A stretch of 14,036 nucleotides of DNA from an uncultured Bryobacterales bacterium (GCA_946887065.1 CAMPKL010000030.1:1-14036), one strand, 5' to 3'. Numbered from the stretch's first letter, positions 1 through 9,069 are shown. Numbers and translations are program-made. Notes: generated by a model from the sequence alone, not told the origin.

Positions 1-671
1 GCTTCTGGAGTCTTCTGCGCAGCGTCTGGGACTCGACCATCGTCTCGCGGCTCGGCGCGGACAACCGCAAGAACTTCGCCTGGGGCGGCGCCATGGCGAT
101 TCGTCGCGAAACGTTCGAAGCGGCCCGCGTCGCCCAGTATTGGCACAGTTCGATCTCGGATGATTACCGCCTGACCGACGCCGTTCATGCGGCGAAACTC
201 GGTGTGCATTTCACGCCGAGGGCAATGGTTGCGGCGCCCGGCGAAACGGGCCGCTGGGAATTTCTCGATTGGGCGACGCGGCAGATGGTCATCACCAAGG
301 TCTACCGGCGCGGCCTCTGGACGGTCGGCCTGGCCGCGCACGTGATCTATTGCGGCGCGATCATCGCTTGCCTATTGATGTTGCTGACCGGGAACTTGCT
401 CGGCTTGGGCGGACTCATCGTGATCACCATTCCCGGTATGGCTCAAGGGGCGTCGCGAGGACATGCCGGAACGCGCATGTTCCCGGACCGCCAGGAGTGG
501 TTCGAGCGCCACAGCCCGATCTATTTCTGGATGACGCCGCTGGCCACCTGGATTTGGCTCTACGCCTTCTTGGCGTCGTCGGCGACCAACCGCATCCGCT
601 GGCGCGACTATGAATATGAACTGATAGCGCCCGACAAGACGCGCCGGCTCGCCGGGCCAAAGGCCGAATAG
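1..671 (+). CDS. Membrane glycosyltransferase, ceramide glucosyltransferase-like (GT2/GT21), C-terminal part
   Basis: The frame is open from base 3 with no stop, so the gene begins outside the window. An internal ATG at 93 is not the start: the conserved family stretch NFAWGGAMAIRRETF spans it. The fragment shows the second half of the catalytic domain (SDDYRLTDA, the late Asp-Asp motif of these transferases) followed by DWATRQMVITKVYRRGLW, which matches the TTRQMKITRVY region of ceramide-glucosyltransferase-like proteins. Two hydrophobic blocks near its C-terminus should be membrane helices. The end, RIRWRDYEYELIAPDKTR, resembles the usual tail of the family. By family, it would move a sugar from a nucleotide sugar to a lipid acceptor on the cytoplasmic face of the inner membrane; the acceptor cannot be told from sequence. 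The stop lies 11 nt from the stop of the convergent SRPBCC gene, leaving no room for a separate terminator. Confidence 0.8.
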   Translation, partial: FWSLLRSVWDSTIVSRLGADNRKNFAWGGAMAIRRETFEAARVAQYWHSSISDDYRLTDAVHAAKLGVHFTPRAMVAAPGETGRWEFLDWATRQMVITKVYRRGLWTVGLAAHVIYCGAIIACLLMLLTGNLLGLGGLIVITIPGMAQGASRGHAGTRMFPDRQEWFERHSPIYFWMTPLATWIWLYAFLASSATNRIRWRDYEYELIAPDKTRRLAGPKAE

Positions 672-682
672 CGCCGGCCCGC

Positions 683-1087
683 CTACGCCGCCGCCAGCCG
701 ATCCAGCGTCGCCTTCATCACGGTTATGCCTTGCTCCATCATGGCGTCGATTTGCTTCGCGGCCTCGTGCGGCAGGAAGTCGGCGATCCAAACTACCCTG
801 GTCGGCGCGCCTCCGTCGGAAAACACCTGAGCCGAAGCGCTGTAGTGCGTCAGCGGTTCCGAGATTGCCGCCCAAGCGATCCGACGCTGCTCGTCGTCTA
901 TATCGAGAATCGGTTCACGCACTACCATGCCATTGCCGAATGTGACGACGCGCTCTCCGCCCGCCAGTTTCGTATCCACCACGAACCCTGGTACGAGTCT
1001 CGTATGCAGCGCGCCGGCGTCGCGCAAAGCATCCCAAACTTGCTCGGCGGTCGCGGCCGTCTCGATCTCTTTCCGAATCGATGCCAT
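683..1087 (-). CDS. SRPBCC-family (START-like) small protein
   Basis: A 134-residue protein with the N-terminal pattern of SRPBCC/polyketide-cyclase-like folds: a short strand (IRKEIETAATAEQVWDALRD), a central block with VVTFGNGMVVREPI and RRIAWAAI, and a C-terminal amphipathic helix (EAAKQIDAMMEQGITVMKATLDRL). These folds form a hydrophobic cavity that binds a small lipophilic ligand; the ligand is unknown here. I chose the ATG at 1087 over the one at 1123 because a GGGGGAG ribosome site sits 6 nt upstream of it. The longer form would also overlap the end of the DUF1501 gene (stop at 1116). It follows that gene by 28 nt on the same strand and may be the third gene of its operon, although no functional link is obvious. 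Confidence 0.82.
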   Translation of the reverse strand: MASIRKEIETAATAEQVWDALRDAGALHTRLVPGFVVDTKLAGGERVVTFGNGMVVREPILDIDDEQRRIAWAAISEPLTHYSASAQVFSDGGAPTRVVWIADFLPHEAAKQIDAMMEQGITVMKATLDRLAAA

Positions 1088-1115
1088 CGGAGGCTCCCCC
1101 TCGTCGCGGCTCGCG

Positions 1116-2522
<1,407 letters not shown>

Positions 2523-2533
2523 GATTCTTACCT

Positions 2534-5500
2534 CTATTCCTTGGTGATCGTCTCGTCCAAATTGAGCAGCACGCGCGAGAGCGCCGTCCAGGCGGCCGCT
2601 TTCTCCGGCGAGGCGCCCGCCGGCAAGTGGTTTTGGAATCCCGGGTTCGTCCCCAACATCTCCCACGGGTTGATCTCGCGCGCCGCGAAGCGTTGCTCTT
2701 GATGGTTTAAGAAGGTCGTCAGCTCATCCAACTCAGCAGCGGACGGCGTGCGCGCCACGCAGCGCCGGAATGCGTAGCTGATCCGCTCGCGTGGATCGCT
2801 GCCGCCTGCTTCGAGAGTTTGAAACGCCAGCGCCCTCGCCGCTTCCAAGTACATCGGCTCGTTCAAGGTTGTCAGCGCTTGCAGCGGCGTATTCGAACGC
2901 GAACGGCGAATGCACGAAGCATCGCCCTTGGGCGCGTCGAAGGCGTCGAGCATGGGGTAGGGCAGCGAGCGATAGCGGAACGTGTAGATGGCCCGGCGGT
3001 AGCGGTTCTCGTCCGTGCTGGTCTTCCAAACCTTCGGGCCGTAACTGACCGGCGGCTGGAACAAGAAGTCCGGCGCCGGCGGATAAACCGGCGGTCCGCC
3101 CACCGCTGGATTCAGCAATCCGCTGGCCTGCAGGGCGATGTCGCGAACGATCTCCGCATCCACGCGGAAACGCGGGCCGCGAGCCAACAGCGTGTTGTAG
3201 GGATCGCGCGAAATCAACTCCGGCGTCGTCTTGGACGATTGCCGATAGGTCGCCGATTCCAAGATCAAGCGGTTCACGTGCTTCAGGCTCCATTCATGCT
3301 CCATCAACTCGACCGCTAACCAGTCGAGCAAGTCGCCATGGACGGGGGCGTTCGCACGCGTGCCGAGATCTTCGGGCGTATCGACGATGCCCTGGCCGAA
3401 GTAGGCCTGCCAGATGCGGTTCACTATGACCCGCGCCGTCGTGGGTGATTTCTCGTCCGTAAGCCAACGAGCGAAGGTGAGCCGATCGCGCGGACCTTCG
3501 GGCAAAGGGTTGAGGAATGCGGGCACGCCCGGTTCGACCTCTTCGCCGGGTTTGAGGAAGTCGCCTCGCTGCAGCATGTGCGTCTCGCGCGGGTCCTGCA
3601 TCTCGTTCAGCACCAACTGCGTCGTGCCTTCAGGATGCTGCGACCACAGCGAAGCGATCTTGTCGTTTTCCGCCTTCCATTCCGGGACGGTCGTGCGCCA
3701 GTAAGCGAATACCTTGCGCTGCTGCTCGGGGCTGCGTTCGGCTGCTGGCACGGCGAGGATGTCGCGCACGGCGGCGGGCACGGGGTCGGCATGCGCCGCC
3801 GCATCGCTTGTTGCCGAAAGCCGCATGCGGCCCAGGTTGTTGTTCTGGTTATCGTCCGAGTTCCAACCGCCATGTTGTTGGCTCAGGTAGATCGTGATAA
3901 CCGAGCCGCCCTCAAAACCGATGGGCTTCTCGAAACGGAAGACGGCCTTGCGCGGCTGATTGCGGCGGCCAGGCCCGGCATCGATGCCCCAGGCGGTATC
4001 TTTTTGGCCGTCGACGGCAAACGCGATCGGGCCGGTCACCCGGCGGTTGCCGCTCTTGTCGATGTACGGCGTTTGCAACTCTTCTTCGGGCTGGCTGAAG
4101 TCCGCCGTCGCCTCGACGATTTTGACCGTCTCTCGCTTCTCGGGATCGGACGCCGGAGCGATTTCGACTTCGAACTCGCTAAGCGCCCCGGTGCCGTAGA
4201 TCGAGCGGCCTGGTCCTCCGCGCGGCAGATCCGGGTGCATCAGCAACTCCAGACGCATCGCGGCGATATCCCGCTCTTGGGTTTCCCAGGTCATCTGCAC
4301 CCGGTGCTTGGTCGGAGCGTAACCTTGGGCCAAGAACGAACCGTCTTCGAGCGGCGAGTACTTTTGACCGCCGGTCGAGATGTCGCGAACGGTCGGGCGG
4401 ATGACCTCCCAGTCGGCCACATCCTTGAGAGTCTCCTGTTCCCACGCCGCCACGCGCTGCGGCCAGTCTGGGCGGGCTGCCATCAGCTGGTCTTCGACGG
4501 CTCGAATCGCCGTGAGCGTCTCTTCACGCCGCCGCTGTTGCTGCGGAGTGAAGACGGTCACGTTCGACTCGTTCGAGGTATTGAGGAAGGCCAGGATCTG
4601 GTAATACTCGCTTTGCTTGATCGGGTCGAACTTGTGGTTGTGGCACTGCGCGCATTGGATGGTCAATCCGAGGATTGATTTGCCGATGGCGTCGACGCGG
4701 TCAAACATCGCTTCCATGCGGAACTGTTCCGGATCGATGCCGCCTTCCTCATTGATCATCGAGTTGCGCAGGAAGCCGGTGGCCACGCGCTGGTCTTGCG
4801 TTGCGTTGGGCAACAGGTCACCGGCGATTTGCTCAACGATGAACTGGTCATAGCCCATATCGCGGTTGAGCGCGTTGACCGCCCAATCGCGATAGAACCA
4901 GACTTCTCTCGGCTTGTCTTTCTCAAAGCCGTCGGAGTCCGCATAGCGCGCCGCGTCGAGCCAGAGGCGTCCCCAGCGCTCGCCGTAGTGCGGCGAGGCG
5001 AGTAGCCGGTCCACGTGCTTGGAATAGTCGCGACCCCGAAAAGCATCCACCTCTTCCACCGTTGGCGGCAGACCAACGACGTCCAGGCTGGCCCTCCGCA
5101 ACAGGGTTATCGGGTCCGCTTCGGGCGATGGTTGCAGGCCCTCGCTTTCGAGCTTGGCGAGGACAAAACGGTCAATGGGGTTGCGCACCCAAGACTTGTC
5201 CTTGACCGCAGGCAACGCCGGACGCTCAGGCGGAAAGAACGCCCAATGCGGTATGGGCGCCGCCTCCGCACTGCTCAACCCATCCGGCCAGGACGCCCCT
5301 TGCTCAATCCAGCGCTTGAGCAGGGCGATTTCTTCCGCCGGAAGTTCGCCGTCCATCGGCATCCGCGGTTGCGAACCCATACCGGCGATGCGCTGGTAGA
5401 GTGGCGAGTTCTCCGGGTCGCCTGGTTTTACGACGCCCTTCGAGGCGCCGCCGTGAAACACGGACTCCTTTGAATCGAGCCGCAATTGGCCCGACTGCTG

Positions 5501-5635
5501 CCCTGAGCCGTGGCACCCCGAGCAAGAGCGCAGTAAGATCGGCTGCACATCGCGAGCGAAGTCGACCTGTTGCGCCGATCCGGCGAACGGAATCAGACCT
5601 AAGAAGAGTGCGAGGTGGAGAGTTATTGAGCGCAT
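2534..5635 (-). CDS. Secreted Planctomycete-type cytochrome protein (PSCyt1 / DUF1549 / DUF1553)
   Basis: A 1033-residue protein with a Sec signal peptide ([22 protein letters not shown]). In order: a PSCyt1 cytochrome-c-like domain (about 25-120) with CSGCH at 38-42; a DUF1549/PSCyt2 domain (about 150-355) with [25 protein letters not shown] and a second CAQCH at 328-332 followed by NHKFDP; a middle region (about 400-625) that reads like a beta-sandwich or discoidin-like insert; and a C-terminal DUF1553/PSD1 domain (about 714-1010) with [33 protein letters not shown] and [10 protein letters not shown]. The two CxxCH motifs could each bind covalent heme. The family is abundant in Planctomycetes, Verrucomicrobia and Solibacter-type Acidobacteria, and is suspected to act on extracellular polymers, without biochemical proof. 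The ATG at 5635 lacks a clear ribosome site; a TAGAAT is present upstream without a good -35. The DUF1501 gene follows after 11 nt. Confidence 0.93.
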   Translation of the reverse strand: MRSITLHLALFLGLIPFAGSAQQVDFARDVQPILLRSCSGCHGSGQQSGQLRLDSKESVFHGGASKGVVKPGDPENSPLYQRIAGMGSQPRMPMDGELPAEEIALLKRWIEQGASWPDGLSSAEAAPIPHWAFFPPERPALPAVKDKSWVRNPIDRFVLAKLESEGLQPSPEADPITLLRRASLDVVGLPPTVEEVDAFRGRDYSKHVDRLLASPHYGERWGRLWLDAARYADSDGFEKDKPREVWFYRDWAVNALNRDMGYDQFIVEQIAGDLLPNATQDQRVATGFLRNSMINEEGGIDPEQFRMEAMFDRVDAIGKSILGLTIQCAQCHNHKFDPIKQSEYYQILAFLNTSNESNVTVFTPQQQRRREETLTAIRAVEDQLMAARPDWPQRVAAWEQETLKDVADWEVIRPTVRDISTGGQKYSPLEDGSFLAQGYAPTKHRVQMTWETQERDIAAMRLELLMHPDLPRGGPGRSIYGTGALSEFEVEIAPASDPEKRETVKIVEATADFSQPEEELQTPYIDKSGNRRVTGPIAFAVDGQKDTAWGIDAGPGRRNQPRKAVFRFEKPIGFEGGSVITIYLSQQHGGWNSDDNQNNNLGRMRLSATSDAAAHADPVPAAVRDILAVPAAERSPEQQRKVFAYWRTTVPEWKAENDKIASLWSQHPEGTTQLVLNEMQDPRETHMLQRGDFLKPGEEVEPGVPAFLNPLPEGPRDRLTFARWLTDEKSPTTARVIVNRIWQAYFGQGIVDTPEDLGTRANAPVHGDLLDWLAVELMEHEWSLKHVNRLILESATYRQSSKTTPELISRDPYNTLLARGPRFRVDAEIVRDIALQASGLLNPAVGGPPVYPPAPDFLFQPPVSYGPKVWKTSTDENRYRRAIYTFRYRSLPYPMLDAFDAPKGDASCIRRSRSNTPLQALTTLNEPMYLEAARALAFQTLEAGGSDPRERISYAFRRCVARTPSAAELDELTTFLNHQEQRFAAREINPWEMLGTNPGFQNHLPAGASPEKAAAWTALSRVLLNLDETITKE

Positions 5636-5731
5636 GCTAGTTAAGCGTGATGATTCTATCAGAGCAGCCCCGTTAGGAGCCTCGGTTGCGTGGGCGGCGG
5701 GCGTTCGTCACACTGAAACAGCCGTTCTCCC

Positions 5732-6373
5732 ATGAATAAAGAAAATTGCGATTGCGGGTGGCGGGCCATCCCCGAAGGCGCCTCGTTTTGCCCCGGCTGC
5801 GGAAAGCCGTTGACAGCGGACGCGCGCGAGACGGAGCGCCAAGCCAATGCTTTCCCTCGCCCTAGGGCGGAGGAAGAGCAGGCCGGGCCTGTCGATCGCG
5901 TCACGTTCGGTACGCCGGGCGCGCTGCGTTCCTGCTATTGGAGCGCGGCATTTGCCGCGATCATCATGAGCTTGCCCTATGCCAGCTTGCTCTGTTTCAT
6001 CGTTTACCCGGCCGCCGGGTTCTATTCCGTCCACTCCTTCCGCCGCCAGACGCGCAAGGGAGTGACGCTGAAGGCGGGCGCCAAGTTGGGATTCCTGACC
6101 GGCGTGATCACTTTCGCCTTGCTGTTGATCCTGTTGACGATCGCGAGCACAATGCCTGGCAATCCGGGAATCAGCGCAAGCCTAGACGAGCTTGAGGCCT
6201 CTTTTGAGCAGCAAGGCGAAGCTGATCTGGTCGCCCGCGTCCGAGCGCTGCGCGCCGATCCGACCGCGCTCGCGCTCCTTGCGCTGTTCACTTTATCGGT
6301 CGGGTTTGGCGTGACGACGGGATTCGCCACAGCCGGAGGAGCTCTTGGGGCCAAGGTGCTGGAGGATGGCTGA
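5732..6373 (+). CDS. Zinc-ribbon membrane protein of unknown function
   Basis: A 213-residue protein. The N-terminus forms a short zinc ribbon: C6 and C8 (ENCDCGW) with C20 and C23 (FCPGCGKPL). The first pair is spaced CxC rather than the usual CxxC. A charged linker (about 30-60) follows. Then come three likely membrane segments at about 69-99, 119-139 and 179-205, with an acidic, coiled-coil-like loop (about 148-175, LDELEASFEQQGEADLVARVRALR) between the second and third. Proteins that join a zinc ribbon to a small integral membrane domain are common hypothetical proteins in Acidobacteriota; no function is known to me. No good ribosome site precedes the ATG. It is divergent from the DUF1553 gene across 96 nt. 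A strong promoter-like element for the tRNA starts 8 nt after its stop. Confidence 0.8.
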   Translation: MNKENCDCGWRAIPEGASFCPGCGKPLTADARETERQANAFPRPRAEEEQAGPVDRVTFGTPGALRSCYWSAAFAAIIMSLPYASLLCFIVYPAAGFYSVHSFRRQTRKGVTLKAGAKLGFLTGVITFALLLILLTIASTMPGNPGISASLDELEASFEQQGEADLVARVRALRADPTALALLALFTLSVGFGVTTGFATAGGALGAKVLEDG

Positions 6374-6381
6374 GGAGCGCC

Positions 6382-6410
6382 TTGACGCCGCTTCGCGGAT
6401 CATTTCTAAT
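6382..6410 (+). promoter_or_regulatory. Putative sigma70 promoter for tRNA-Leu
   Basis: TTGACG at 6382-6387 (5 of 6 consensus) and TCTAAT at 6405-6410 (5 of 6) are separated by exactly 17 nt. A start of transcription 6-7 nt downstream would fall at about 6417. That is the left foot of the hairpin at 6416-6443, giving a tRNA precursor with a leader of about 44 nt. No other element of similar quality lies between the upstream stop codon and the tRNA. Confidence 0.6.
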
Positions 6411-6415
6411 GAGTA

Positions 6416-6443
6416 TTGGGCGCGGCGTAATAGCCGCGCCCAA
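6416..6443 (+). other. Perfect 11-bp hairpin between zinc-ribbon gene and tRNA-Leu
   Basis: TTGGGCGCGGC (6416-6426) and GCCGCGCCCAA (6433-6443) are perfect inverted copies around a 6-nt loop GTAATA. No T-run follows on either strand, so it is not a classical intrinsic terminator. It could still terminate the zinc-ribbon transcript without a U-tract. Because it starts where the tRNA promoter should initiate, it would also form the 5' end of the tRNA-Leu precursor. Confidence 0.7.
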
Positions 6444-6460
6444 ACCGTCTCTTCACACGT

Positions 6461-6549
6461 GCGCAAGTGGCGGAATTGGCAGACGCGCTAGGTTCAGGTC
6501 CTAGTGAGAATTAATTCTCGTGGGGGTTCAAGTCCCTTCTTGCGCACCA
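6461..6549 (+). tRNA. tRNA-Leu (anticodon CAG)
   Basis: A class II tRNA with an encoded CCA end. The 7-bp acceptor stem pairs GCGCAAG (6461-6467) with CTTGCGC (6539-6545), followed by discriminator A and CCA (6547-6549). The anticodon stem CTAGG/CCTAG encloses the loop TTCAGGT, with anticodon CAG at 6495-6497, reading the leucine codon CUG. The long variable arm (GAGAA, loop TTAA, TTCTC) and the T loop TTCAAGT are typical of leucine tRNAs. The last 22 nt overlap, on the opposite strand, the 3' end of the small gene at 6528-6833. Confidence 0.97.
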
Positions 6550-6833
6550 CAAATCTTCATTACGCGGCGCTCGCCGCTAGCTTTCAGACTCGCCGCGATG
6601 TGGTTGGCGTGCGTCTTGCGCAGCCGTTCGCGGAGTTCATGGGCCGACAGATGAGCCAACCGGCGGAACGCGTCGAGCGGCAGCCCGGCTTGGCGCAGCC
6701 AATGCGCCCTGAGCAGGGACATGGCTTCGTTTTCACCGAACAGAAAGGCTCTGGCGCTATCCCTGACGTCGTCGTCGTGGCTGACGGCGTCTGCTAGTGC
6801 TTGCTCCAACAAGGCGAAAGCTAGATTTCTCAC
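6528..6833 (-). CDS. Small hypothetical protein, GTG start, ending inside tRNA-Leu
   Basis: A 101-residue, mostly helical protein. I chose the GTG at 6833 because AAGGTG lies about 8 nt upstream. Codon third positions are GC-rich in the body. The core FLFGENEAMSLLRAHWLRQAGLP (residues about 30-52) recalls a family of short hypothetical proteins, often in phage or island settings, with a pattern like a tryptophan- or phenylalanine-rich helix followed by AGLDPxxVR; this similarity is from memory and unproven. The last seven codons and the stop are read from the antisense of the tRNA 3' half, so the C-terminus may be accidental. An upstream reading frame overlaps its start codon (GTGA). Function unknown. 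The opposite-strand frame here looks like a shadow. Confidence 0.5.
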   Translation of the reverse strand: MRNLAFALLEQALADAVSHDDDVRDSARAFLFGENEAMSLLRAHWLRQAGLPLDAFRRLAHLSAHELRERLRKTHANHIAASLKASGERRVMKICGAQEGT

Positions 6834-6946
6834 GGTTTACGCACCTTTGCGATCCATAGATCCGCAACGGTATCGACCTGTTTCACCTCCAGCCCGCGGT
6901 CAAAGATTATCCCTGCCCGAAAATTGGCCCGAATTCCAAATGTCCT
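6830..6946 (-). other. Short open frame ending at the start codon of the small gene (possible gene remnant)
   Basis: From the in-frame stop at 6947-6949 a frame of 38 codons is open and ends with a TGA that shares bases with the GTG start at 6833 (GTGA overlap). The last residues read GLEVKQVDTVADLWIAKVRKP, a plausible protein tail. There is no ATG; an internal GTG could start only an 18-residue peptide. It may be the 3' remnant of a gene once coupled to the small gene, or simply chance. Confidence 0.2.
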
Positions 6947-7013
6947 TCAACGTCGAACGCCTAAATAACTCTTTTGGCCCGTTCAGGCGATGTCTCAACT
7001 ATCGTAGGGGCTA

Positions 7014-8066
7014 GTGCCCCGACTGCTTTCGATCGGGACGGCATTGCCGCCCTACCGTTTGAATCGAGACGACGCCCGGACGATCGCCGGCCAAGTTTTC
7101 TCTGACCACCCGCATATCGAACGTCTCCTGTCCGTTTTCGATTCCAGCGGCATTGACCAACGCTACTTCACGACCCCGCCGGAATGGTTCCTCTCCACGC
7201 ACGCTCCGGACAACGTCAATCGGACTTACATCGAGAGCGCCACGGATCTCAGCGAAACCGCCGTCAGACAGGCGCTGGAGCGCAGCTCGCTCACGCCCGC
7301 CGATATCGATTACCTGGTCTACGTCAACACGACCGGCCTGGCCACGCCGTCGATTGACGCCCGCTTGATGAACCGCTTGGGCTGTCGGCCGGACGCCGCT
7401 CATATGCCTATCTGGGGACGCGGGTGCGCCGGCGGCGCCGCCGGCATCGCCCACGTGAGCGAATACCTTCGCGGCATGCCGGCTGGGGTCGCGGTCATCG
7501 TCGCCGCCGAGTTCTGCGGACTGACCTTTCTGCCGGGCGACCGTTCCAAGAGCAAGATCGTGGCGTCCGCATTGTTCGGGGATGGAGTGGGCGCAGCGGT
7601 GGTCGGCGGCTCAGACATCGACCGGCCGGGGTTGGAAATCGTCAAGACCCGCTCGCGATTGTTCCCGGATTCGCTCGACATCATGGGCTGGAACATCACC
7701 TCCCAAGGCCTGCAAGTCGTGTTCAACCGGCGCATCCCCGATATCGTGCGTGAGCATGCCGCCGAGGACCTGGATATCTTGCTGCGATCCGCGGGCGTGT
7801 GCCGCGACGAGGTCGTTGACTATCTCTATCATCCCGGTGGTCCCAAGGTGCTGGAAGCCTACCGCGAGGCTTACGGGCTGCAAAACGGCGCCCTCCGTCA
7901 CTCCAAGGCGGTGCTGAAAGACTGCGGCAACATGTCGTCGGCCACCCTGATGTTCGTGTTGGAGCGATTTTTCTTGCAGCCGAATCGGCCGACCGGCGGC
8001 TATGCCGTGGCCTCGGCCTTGGGGCCGGGCTTCTGCTCGGAGTCCGTGTTGCTGAAGCTGGGCTGA
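7014..8066 (+). CDS. Type III polyketide synthase (chalcone/stilbene synthase family)
   Basis: A 350-residue, full-length member of the thiolase-fold type III PKS family. The catalytic triad is visible: Cys138 in WGRGCAGGAAG, His273 in YHPGGPKVLEAY, and Asn306 in KDCGNMSSAT. Other landmarks are the SKSKIVASALFGDGVGAAVVG block (about 178-198) and the C-terminal GPGFCSE motif. Such enzymes extend an acyl-CoA starter with malonyl-CoA on one active-site cysteine and cyclise the chain, typically to pyrones, resorcinols or phloroglucinols; the product cannot be read from sequence. The start is GTG at 7014 with GTAGGGG a few nt upstream. No methyltransferase, hydroxylase or other tailoring gene lies beside it, unlike the common pairing with an isoprenylcysteine-methyltransferase-like gene. 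Its stop is 2 nt from the stop of the convergent regulator gene. Confidence 0.95.
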   Translation: MPRLLSIGTALPPYRLNRDDARTIAGQVFSDHPHIERLLSVFDSSGIDQRYFTTPPEWFLSTHAPDNVNRTYIESATDLSETAVRQALERSSLTPADIDYLVYVNTTGLATPSIDARLMNRLGCRPDAAHMPIWGRGCAGGAAGIAHVSEYLRGMPAGVAVIVAAEFCGLTFLPGDRSKSKIVASALFGDGVGAAVVGGSDIDRPGLEIVKTRSRLFPDSLDIMGWNITSQGLQVVFNRRIPDIVREHAAEDLDILLRSAGVCRDEVVDYLYHPGGPKVLEAYREAYGLQNGALRHSKAVLKDCGNMSSATLMFVLERFFLQPNRPTGGYAVASALGPGFCSESVLLKLG

Positions 8067-8068
8067 AC

Positions 8069-8440
8069 TTACTGCCGCGCCGCGTCGATCAGCGCTTCCA
8101 TGTGGCCCAGGTAGCGCTCCAGAGCCTTGCGGCCTTCTTTGGTCAACGCGTACTCCGTGCGCGGGACGCGTCCGGCGAAGCTCTTGGTGCATTCCACGTA
8201 ACCGGCTTCCTCCAGCTTGCGCGCATGCACGCTCAGATTACCGTCCGTGACCTCAAGCAAGCGTTTGAGATCGGCGAAGCTCAACGGCCCGCCGCCGGCG
8301 AGTGCGCTAATGATCGCCAGCCGCGTGCGTTCGTGAATCAGCCGGTCCAGTTGCAGCGCCTGTGAGCCGGGCTCGACCGTTGGCCCGTGCTTCTTCTGGG
8401 CCGGCGGATCGGCTTTGGCCAAATTGGATTTACCCGCCAT
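8069..8440 (-). CDS. Winged-helix transcriptional regulator
   Basis: A 123-residue protein. After a basic, flexible N-terminus comes a winged-helix domain from about residue 30: [47 protein letters not shown] (helix-turn-helix), and a wing [26 protein letters not shown]. This fits the single-domain winged-helix family (Pfam HTH_34-like), which resembles ArsR/MarR regulators. I chose the ATG at 8440 because GCGAGG lies about 4 nt upstream and the conserved domain does not need the extension to 8506. The true C-terminus of the upstream membrane-protein gene ends at 8430, so the two genes originally overlapped by 11 nt. Pairs of this kind probably work together, with the membrane protein as target or partner; that is inference. 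Confidence 0.88.
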   Translation of the reverse strand: MAGKSNLAKADPPAQKKHGPTVEPGSQALQLDRLIHERTRLAIISALAGGGPLSFADLKRLLEVTDGNLSVHARKLEEAGYVECTKSFAGRVPRTEYALTKEGRKALERYLGHMEALIDAARQ

Positions 8441-9034
8441 GGCGCCTCGCAATGATCGTCCCGAAAACGATGTGCAGGCCGCCGAAGCCCGCGGCCAACC
8501 AGCCATTGGACCAGGCAGCCGGAGTGAAGAACGCTGCTACGCCACGGACCGCGAAGCAAACGCCCAATTCGGCACCACGCGGACCGAGTAGGCCCCGGCC
8601 GTCATCACGCCGAGGCCGTAAAGCAGCAGCCAGACCCCGGAGATCAGATGCCATTGGGCCGCGTTCGCCAACACGCCCGTCAACAGCGCGCCGGCCGCCA
8701 ACGGCGGAACCAGGCCAAGGCCGAACTTGCGCAGCGAGCCTTCCGATGAAGGCGCTCGCTTCAGTTTGAGAGCGATTGCGCCGACGGCAATCGAGATCGC
8801 CACGACGGCCGCGATCAGCCAGACTCGCAGCCAGGCTCCCGGATCGGTCTGCGGCATCGCGACGGCGGCGAAGCCCAGGGCCACCACGCCCATGGCCGCC
8901 GTGCCCCAGCCCGGCACGCCGGTGAAAACCGACGAGCGCTCCATCGTGTCGCGAATGAAGGCGAGATTGTCCATCGCCTTGCTATGCAACAAGGTGGGCT
9001 GATTCCCGCGCGGCTTGGCTGAAGGCGACGCCAT
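8430..9034 (-). pseudogene. Membrane protein partner of the winged-helix regulator, one-base frameshift
   Basis: The frame from ATG 9034 encodes [25 protein letters not shown], four hydrophobic helices and [22 protein letters not shown]. It then breaks into an unrelated tail ([10 protein letters not shown]) and stops at 8537. The -1 frame continues with [20 protein letters not shown] and [23 protein letters not shown] and stops at 8430. That continuation is what relatives of this family carry, as far as I recall. Restoring one base near 8570-8572 gives a 201-residue protein with six hydrophobic segments. No slippery heptamer or homopolymer is present at the site. The start at 9034, rather than the ATG at 8974, is supported by the conserved LHSKAMDNL segment before 8974 and by a promoter whose predicted start point is the A of this ATG. 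Either a real mutation or a sequencing error; if translated as is, the product is 165 residues and lacks the last two helices. Confidence 0.8.
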
Positions 9035-9040
9035 GATGCG

Positions 9041-9069
9041 ATGCTACGCCCTGCGGACCGATCTGTCAA
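9041..9069 (-). promoter_or_regulatory. Sigma70-type promoter giving a leaderless transcript
   Basis: On the minus strand, a perfect TTGACA (9069-9064) is followed after 17 nt by TAGCAT (9046-9041). Six nt later comes the ATG at 9034. Transcription 7 nt past the -10 would begin on the A of that ATG, so the mRNA would have no leader. There is no ribosome site before this ATG, which agrees with leaderless translation. Confidence 0.65.

Noticed and set aside
93..671. Complete small membrane protein starting at ATG 93
   Set aside because: The frame is open to the window edge and the conserved WGGAMAIRR motif crosses the ATG, so it is the tail of a larger glycosyltransferase.
3578..4678. Long plus-strand open frame (366 codons) opposite the DUF1553 gene
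   Set aside because: The minus strand here carries clear conserved domains; the plus-strand frame is a GC-rich antisense shadow with no recognisable motif.
6416..6443. Hairpin called as a standard Rho-independent terminator
   Set aside because: No T-tract follows on either strand, and it lies downstream of a promoter that would transcribe through it into the tRNA.
6538..6622. 9-nt direct repeat TCTTGCGCA at 6538-6546 (tRNA end) and 6614-6622 as attachment-site pair
   Set aside because: Too short and only 76 nt apart, with the second copy inside a coding frame; chance is a sufficient explanation and no integrase is present.
8430..8654. Separate small minus-strand gene starting at 8654
   Set aside because: Its first part is out-of-frame sequence of the membrane protein; only its second half is meaningful, and that is the displaced C-terminus of the frameshifted gene.
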